A stretch of 64,000 nt of DNA from Mariniphaga sp041686935 (GTDB lineage: Bacteria > Bacteroidota > Bacteroidia > Bacteroidales > Prolixibacteraceae): positions 248,001 to 312,000 of the forward strand of contig JAWLCW010000004.1 in assembly GCA_041686935.1 (NCBI GenBank), written 5' to 3'. Position numbers and translations under genes: made by a program. A model generated the notes under the pieces. The model was not told the origin of the DNA, did no database searches, and was given only the letters and a program-made list of their open reading frames with translations. Positions 60,479-64,000 of the stretch are shown here, in pieces (position 1 is the first letter of the stretch; each line of letters begins with the position of its first letter).

Positions 60479-61516
60479 ATGAAGGATTATCCTGACATAA
60501 TAACAAACGAAGAAGAACTGGAGGAGCTTTTATCCCGTCCATCGGCAGAAACAGTGGAGTTGTTTAAAAAACTGGATGGCGACATTCTTTTTTTGGGAAT
60601 TGCCGGAAAAATTGGCCCTTCGCTGGCACACATGGCAAAAAGAGCGTGTGAAGAAGCCGGTGTGAAAAAACAGATTACAGGGGTTTCCCGTTTCAGCAAT
60701 CGGGATGAAAAAGCTCAAATTGAAAAGTGGGGCATCGAAACCATTCAGGGCGATTTGCTCGACAGGAATTTTCTGGAAAGTTTGCCCAAAGTGAAAAATG
60801 TATTTTTCCTGGCCGGAATGAAGTTTGGTTCCGAAGAAAATCTTTCGTTGACCTGGGCCATGAATTCCTACCTGCCTGCCCTGGTAGCCGAATATTTTAA
60901 AGATTCCCGGATTGTGGCCTATTCCACCGGGTGTGTTTATTCGTTGGTTTCGGTTGAATCCGGTGGGTCAAAGGAAACTGACAACCCTAAACCGGTGGGC
61001 GAATATGCACAATCGTGCCTGGGCCGCGAGCGGATGTTTGAATATGGAAGCCGGAAATATAATACACCAGTGGCACTCATCCGCCTGAATTATGCGGTGG
61101 AGCCGCGCTATGGCGTACTGGTGGATATAGCTGCAAAAGTGAAAAACAGTCAGCCGGTGGATTTAACCATGGGCTGGTTTAATGTCATCTGGCAGGGAGA
61201 TGCCAACAATATGGTGTTGCGTTCAATGGAGAATGTTGCCAGCCCGGCATGGGTATTGAATATCGCCGGCCCGGAAACGCTGCGTGTAAGGGATGTCGCA
61301 CTCGAATTTGGAAAGTTGTTTAATAAAGAGGTTCAGTTTACCGGCAATGAGGCTGAAACCGCTCTTTTAAGCAATGCCGAACAGGCATTCAGGTTATTTG
61401 GAAAACCGCAGATTTCGATAAAACAGGTGATCGAATGGACCGCCCGTTGGATGGAAGAGAAAAAAAAACTGTTGGGCAAGCCCACCCATTTCGAAGTGCG
61501 GGACGGGAAGTATTAG
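60479..61516 (+). CDS. NAD-dependent epimerase/dehydratase family protein
   Basis: A 345-residue extended SDR enzyme from the ATG MKDYPDII; a TTG three codons up was not used. The nucleotide motif FLGIAGKIGPSLA fits GxxGxxG, AYSTGCVYS carries the active Ser/Thr region, and the later YAQSCLGRERMFEYG and RLNYAVEPRYG fit sugar-nucleotide or sugar epimerases. The canonical YxxxK appears as YAQSC, so the Lys is replaced, which raises doubt about standard chemistry. It lies 12 bases after the Nramp-like gene and in front of the DapA/NanA-type gene. Confidence 0.85.
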   Translation: MKDYPDIITNEEELEELLSRPSAETVELFKKLDGDILFLGIAGKIGPSLAHMAKRACEEAGVKKQITGVSRFSNRDEKAQIEKWGIETIQGDLLDRNFLESLPKVKNVFFLAGMKFGSEENLSLTWAMNSYLPALVAEYFKDSRIVAYSTGCVYSLVSVESGGSKETDNPKPVGEYAQSCLGRERMFEYGSRKYNTPVALIRLNYAVEPRYGVLVDIAAKVKNSQPVDLTMGWFNVIWQGDANNMVLRSMENVASPAWVLNIAGPETLRVRDVALEFGKLFNKEVQFTGNEAETALLSNAEQAFRLFGKPQISIKQVIEWTARWMEEKKKLLGKPTHFEVRDGKY

Positions 61517-61533
61517 TAGAAGCCTCTCCCCAG

Positions 61534-61552
61534 CCCTCTCCAAAGGAGAGGG
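61534..61552. repeat. Short palindrome CCCTCTCC/GGAGAGGG
   Basis: Perfect eight-base inverted repeat with an AAA loop, inside a C- and G-rich strip (GCCTCTCCCCAGCCCTCTCC). Such palindromes are widespread between genes in Bacteroidota and give false open frames. Confidence 0.7.
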
Positions 61553-61621
61553 AGTTTGGCAGGGAGAATTTATCATTGCAAATGAAAAATTTATCAAACT
61601 AAAAATTTTTTTTCCTTCTTA

Positions 61622-61650
61622 AACCCCTCCTTGTAAGGGGTTAGGGGAGG
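61622..61650. repeat. Palindrome AACCCCT/AGGGGTT plus AGGGGAGG
   Basis: AACCCCT (61622-61628) and AGGGGTT (61636-61642) form a perfect seven-base hairpin, followed by AGGGGAGG. It is the second GC-rich palindrome in this 150-base gap and lies 18 bases before the DapA-like ATG. Confidence 0.7.
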
Positions 61651-61668
61651 TTCTTAAATATAAAAAAG

Positions 61669-62736
61669 ATGAACTACACAGAACTACCCGGAGAAGCATT
61701 AATCATTTTACAAAAAGGAGTTGTCATTCCGGCGCTTCCACTCGTATTGAACAAAAACCGGAAACTGGACGAACACCGGCAACGCGCCCTGATGCGGTAT
61801 TACCTCGATGCCGGAGCCGGCGGTGTGGCAGTTGGTGTACACACCACACAATTCGAAATCCGGTTGCCTCAATTTAATATGTACAAACCGGTTTTGGAAA
61901 TCGCCCGCGAAGAGTTTGACCGTTTCGAAGCAAAAAACAAAAAACCTGTTTTACGCATTGCCGGCGTCATCGGAAAAACGAAACAGGCCGTTGCCGAGGC
62001 TGAACTTGCCCTGCAAACCGGTTATCATGCTGTTTTGCTCAGTCTGGCTGCTTTTTCTGACGCATCTAATATGGAAATTCTGGAACATTGCCGGGCTGTT
62101 GCCGAAGTGATTCCGGTAATTGGTTTTTACCTGCAACCAGCAGTTGGCGGACGAAAACTGGACGTGGATTTCTGGAGGGAATTTGCCCGCATAAAAAATG
62201 TAGTTGCCATAAAAATGGCGCCGTTTAATCGTTACCAAACACTTGATGTGGTGCGCGGTGTGGCGGAGTCGGGCAGGGCAGAAGAAATAGCCCTGTACAC
62301 CGGAAATGACGACAATATTCTGGTTGATTTGTTGTCGGAATACCGGTTTGAGGTGAAAGGAAGAACGGTTAAAAAACGTATTGTTGGCGGATTGCTGGGG
62401 CACTGGGCAGTGTGGACAGGCAAAGCTGTTGAACTTCTGGAAAAAGTTCAAAAAAACCAGTTGCCCGGAAACGTGCAGGAAGTGCTGGCGCTGGCCAATC
62501 AGATTACCGATTGCAATGCCGCCTTTTTCGATGTGGCGAATAATTTTAAAGGTTGTATAACCGGCATTCACGAAGTATTGCGCCGGCAGGGACTGCTGGA
62601 AGGCATCTGGACACTAAATGAAAATGAAACGCTTTCGCCCGGACAGAAAGAGGAAATCGACCGGGTGTTTGCAGCTTATCCCCATTTAAACGACGATGAT
62701 TTTGTAAAAGAAAACCTCCACAGGTGGCTCGCCTGA
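61669..62736 (+). CDS. DapA/NanA-type dihydrodipicolinate synthase family lyase
   Basis: A 355-residue TIM-barrel Schiff-base lyase of the DHDPS/N-acetylneuraminate lyase superfamily. The Schiff-base Lys is Lys 182 (AIKMAPF) and the catalytic Tyr is Tyr 154 (GFYLQPAVGG), where the usual YNxP is YLQP. The glycine-rich early segment VGVHTTQFE holds the TT that binds the pyruvyl carboxyl. It is longer than ~300-residue DapA. With epimerase and oxidoreductases nearby it may cleave a keto-deoxy sugar acid to pyruvate; the true substrate is unknown. Confidence 0.87.
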   Translation: MNYTELPGEALIILQKGVVIPALPLVLNKNRKLDEHRQRALMRYYLDAGAGGVAVGVHTTQFEIRLPQFNMYKPVLEIAREEFDRFEAKNKKPVLRIAGVIGKTKQAVAEAELALQTGYHAVLLSLAAFSDASNMEILEHCRAVAEVIPVIGFYLQPAVGGRKLDVDFWREFARIKNVVAIKMAPFNRYQTLDVVRGVAESGRAEEIALYTGNDDNILVDLLSEYRFEVKGRTVKKRIVGGLLGHWAVWTGKAVELLEKVQKNQLPGNVQEVLALANQITDCNAAFFDVANNFKGCITGIHEVLRRQGLLEGIWTLNENETLSPGQKEEIDRVFAAYPHLNDDDFVKENLHRWLA

Positions 62737-63578
62737 AAACATTGAACATTAAGGATATTCAGCAGGCTTTGGTGCTTTCAAATGCTGAAGGGTGGAACCA
62801 GACCGAAAAGGATTGGAAACTTTTGGTTGAAAATCAGGAAAATGTTTGTCTGGCGCTGGAGAAGGACGGTAAAATTGTGGCCACTGCAACAGCCATGAAT
62901 TACGAAAACCAGGTTGCATGGATTGGGATGGTTCTGGTTGAAAAGAACCATCGGGGCAAAGGTTACAGCAAAATACTTTTGTCAGAAATGTTGAACCGGT
63001 TAAAATCATTCAAAACCATAAAGCTGGACGCCACACCTGCCGGTCAGCCGGTTTACCGGAAATTCGGATTCCGGAATGAACAGGTCATCAACAGGTTTAT
63101 TCTTGAATCACCTGCAACGGATTTGGCGGATTTTGAAAATGTGAATCTGCCAACATGGATTCATTCTACAGACATTTCCGAAATCATAAAATACGACTCG
63201 GAAGTTTTTGGAGTCGGTCGAAATTATCTCACCGAATATTTGGTTAAAGAAAACCCGGATAATTCATGGATGTTAAAAGATCAGGGACAAATGAAGGGCA
63301 TTGCATTGGGAAGAAAAGGAACCCGTTTTTTTCAGGTGGGGCCGGTTTCGGCTGAATCTGAAGAGGAGGCCAGAATACTTTTGTCGCAAATGCTAAAATC
63401 GTTGCTTCACCAACCGGTTGTGGTCGATGCTTTGGATGATAAAAAGAATTTCATCACCTGGCTTAACACAGTCGGTTTTAAAAAGCAACGGCAGTTTATC
63501 CGGATGGTTTTGGGTGAAAATTCAAATCCGGGAACGCCTGAAAATCAGTTTTTAATTTGCGGACCGGAGTTTGGATAG
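62724..63578 (+). CDS. Two-domain GNAT N-acetyltransferase
   Basis: A 284-residue protein starting at GTG, whose first 13 bases overlap the end of the lyase gene; a TTG at 62742 is an alternative. The N-terminal GNAT domain (about 3-130) has motif A GMVLVEKNHRGKGYSKILLSEML; the C-terminal domain (about 140-280, Acetyltransf_18-like) covers GRKGTRFFQVGPVSAES and FKKQRQFIRMVLG. Acetyl transfer to an unknown amine is the expected reaction. The overlap ties it to the lyase in one operon. Confidence 0.85.
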   Translation: MARLKTLNIKDIQQALVLSNAEGWNQTEKDWKLLVENQENVCLALEKDGKIVATATAMNYENQVAWIGMVLVEKNHRGKGYSKILLSEMLNRLKSFKTIKLDATPAGQPVYRKFGFRNEQVINRFILESPATDLADFENVNLPTWIHSTDISEIIKYDSEVFGVGRNYLTEYLVKENPDNSWMLKDQGQMKGIALGRKGTRFFQVGPVSAESEEEARILLSQMLKSLLHQPVVVDALDDKKNFITWLNTVGFKKQRQFIRMVLGENSNPGTPENQFLICGPEFG

Positions 63579-63651
63579 ATGTGTCTTTGCAAGAATCCCC
63601 GTGTATTTTTTATCAAATTGTAATGTTCACCGCGGGAAAATCAACATGAAT

Positions 63652-63685
63652 TTGCAGCCAAAAAAAAGATTAATACTTACTTTTG
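63652..63685 (+). promoter_or_regulatory. Promoter of sulfatase gene, TTG-N23-TACTTTTG
   Basis: TACTTTTG (63678-63685) is a perfect -7 box, 20 bases before the ATG at 63706. TTG (63652-63654) precedes it with a 23-base spacer, at the long end of the known range. Confidence 0.6.
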
Positions 63686-63705
63686 TTTTTATCAATTAAA
63701 GCATC

Positions 63706-64000
63706 ATGAAAAAAAATAATTTACGTTCCGTTTTTTTTGCTCCGGTATTGTTTTGCTTTTTATTTTTCAACCAGAATTCTGCCCTTGCTCAACAGGAAAA
63801 ACCCAATGTTCTGCTGATTTCCATCGACGATCTCAACGACTGGGTGGGGCATTTAGGCGGCCATCCGAAAGTCCAAACCCCGAACATGGACAGACTGGCT
63901 GCCGGCGGAGTGGCTTTTACCAATGCACATGTTCAGGCGCCTATTTGTAATCCGTCGCGGACGAGTTTTTTGACCGGGTTGCGACCCACTACCACAGGAA
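63706..64000 (+). CDS. S1-family sulfatase, 3' end outside window
   Basis: The first 98 residues of an exported Cys-type sulfatase. After a signal peptide (1-28) come the metal-site ISIDDLNDW (Asp 41, Asp 42) and the activation motif CNPSR starting at Cys 81, which a maturase turns into formylglycine. The GHPKVQTPNMDRLAAGGVAFTNAHVQAP order is like iduronate-2-sulfatase subfamilies. It removes sulfate from a glycan, fitting a locus for sulfated polysaccharide. No maturase gene is in the window. The rest of the gene lies beyond base 64000. Confidence 0.94.
   Translation, partial: MKKNNLRSVFFAPVLFCFLFFNQNSALAQQEKPNVLLISIDDLNDWVGHLGGHPKVQTPNMDRLAAGGVAFTNAHVQAPICNPSRTSFLTGLRPTTTG

Noticed and set aside
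61394..61597. Minus-strand 67-residue open frame
   Set aside because: It is antisense to the epimerase end and to the CCCTCTCC palindrome; no family features.

Overview
This 64 kb window comes from a member of the Bacteroidota, most likely a marine-type Bacteroidales/Marinilabiliales lineage near Prolixibacteraceae (lineage is an inference from gene content only). The signs are a short primary sigma factor without region 1.1, a FeoA-FeoB fusion, a SusC/SusD pair with ECF sigma and FecR anti-sigma, many lipoproteins, DUF4252/DUF4256/PspC-type Bacteroidota genes, and promoters of the Bacteroidota form TTG-N19-TAnnTTTG. Both window ends cut genes: threonine synthase on the left and a sulfatase on the right. 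There is one tRNA (Arg-ACG) and no rRNA, prophage, transposase gene or CRISPR array that I can see.

Region 1 (1-24.6 kb) is mostly housekeeping: thrC, rpoD, rpe, a ferrous-iron importer (FeoAB fusion plus a small Cys-rich partner), a thiamine-binding-type protein, tRNA-Arg, an ArsR regulator, an ArgE-like M20 deacetylase, a very large exported protein joining a HExxH peptidase-like domain, a TolB-like propeller and an outer-membrane barrel, mutS2, an outer-membrane barrel/kelch lipoprotein pair, an AGCS amino-acid symporter, PspC and EamA proteins, a MazF/PemK toxin-antitoxin pair and pheT.

Region 2 (24.7-41.4 kb) is accessory: a sensor kinase with a solute-binding sensor, a Gdx-type SMR exporter, a GH16 glycanase, and a minus-strand set of an exported enolase-superfamily dehydratase, a BASS-type symporter and an exported RraA-like aldolase. 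The last two are separated by about 1 kb of repeated, hairpin-rich DNA (four copies of a ~136 bp element, two of them tandem duplicates) that also holds a DUF559 nuclease-like gene broken by an in-frame TGA. A dipeptidyl carboxypeptidase, an MscS-DUF432 pair and an ECF sigma/anti-sigma/DUF4252 group follow.

Region 3 (41.4-48.6 kb) holds an oadG-oadA-oadB sodium-pump decarboxylase operon whose alpha subunit appears to lack two of the usual metal ligands, then an exported Gfo/Idh/MocA oxidoreductase, an SMP-30 lactonase and a second oxidoreductase gene split by an in-frame TAA.

Region 4 (48.6-64 kb) reads as one polysaccharide- or glycoside-use locus on the plus strand: ECF sigma, FecR, STN-bearing SusC, SusD, DoxX, an exported Gfo/Idh/MocA enzyme, a DUF5009/HGSNAT-like membrane protein, a degenerate Nramp-like transporter, an NAD epimerase/dehydratase, a DapA/NanA-type lyase, a GNAT protein and a Cys-type sulfatase. 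The combination of a metal-site-less Nramp homologue with a dehydrogenase, epimerase and aldolase-type lyase is the best candidate here for an undescribed catabolic module.
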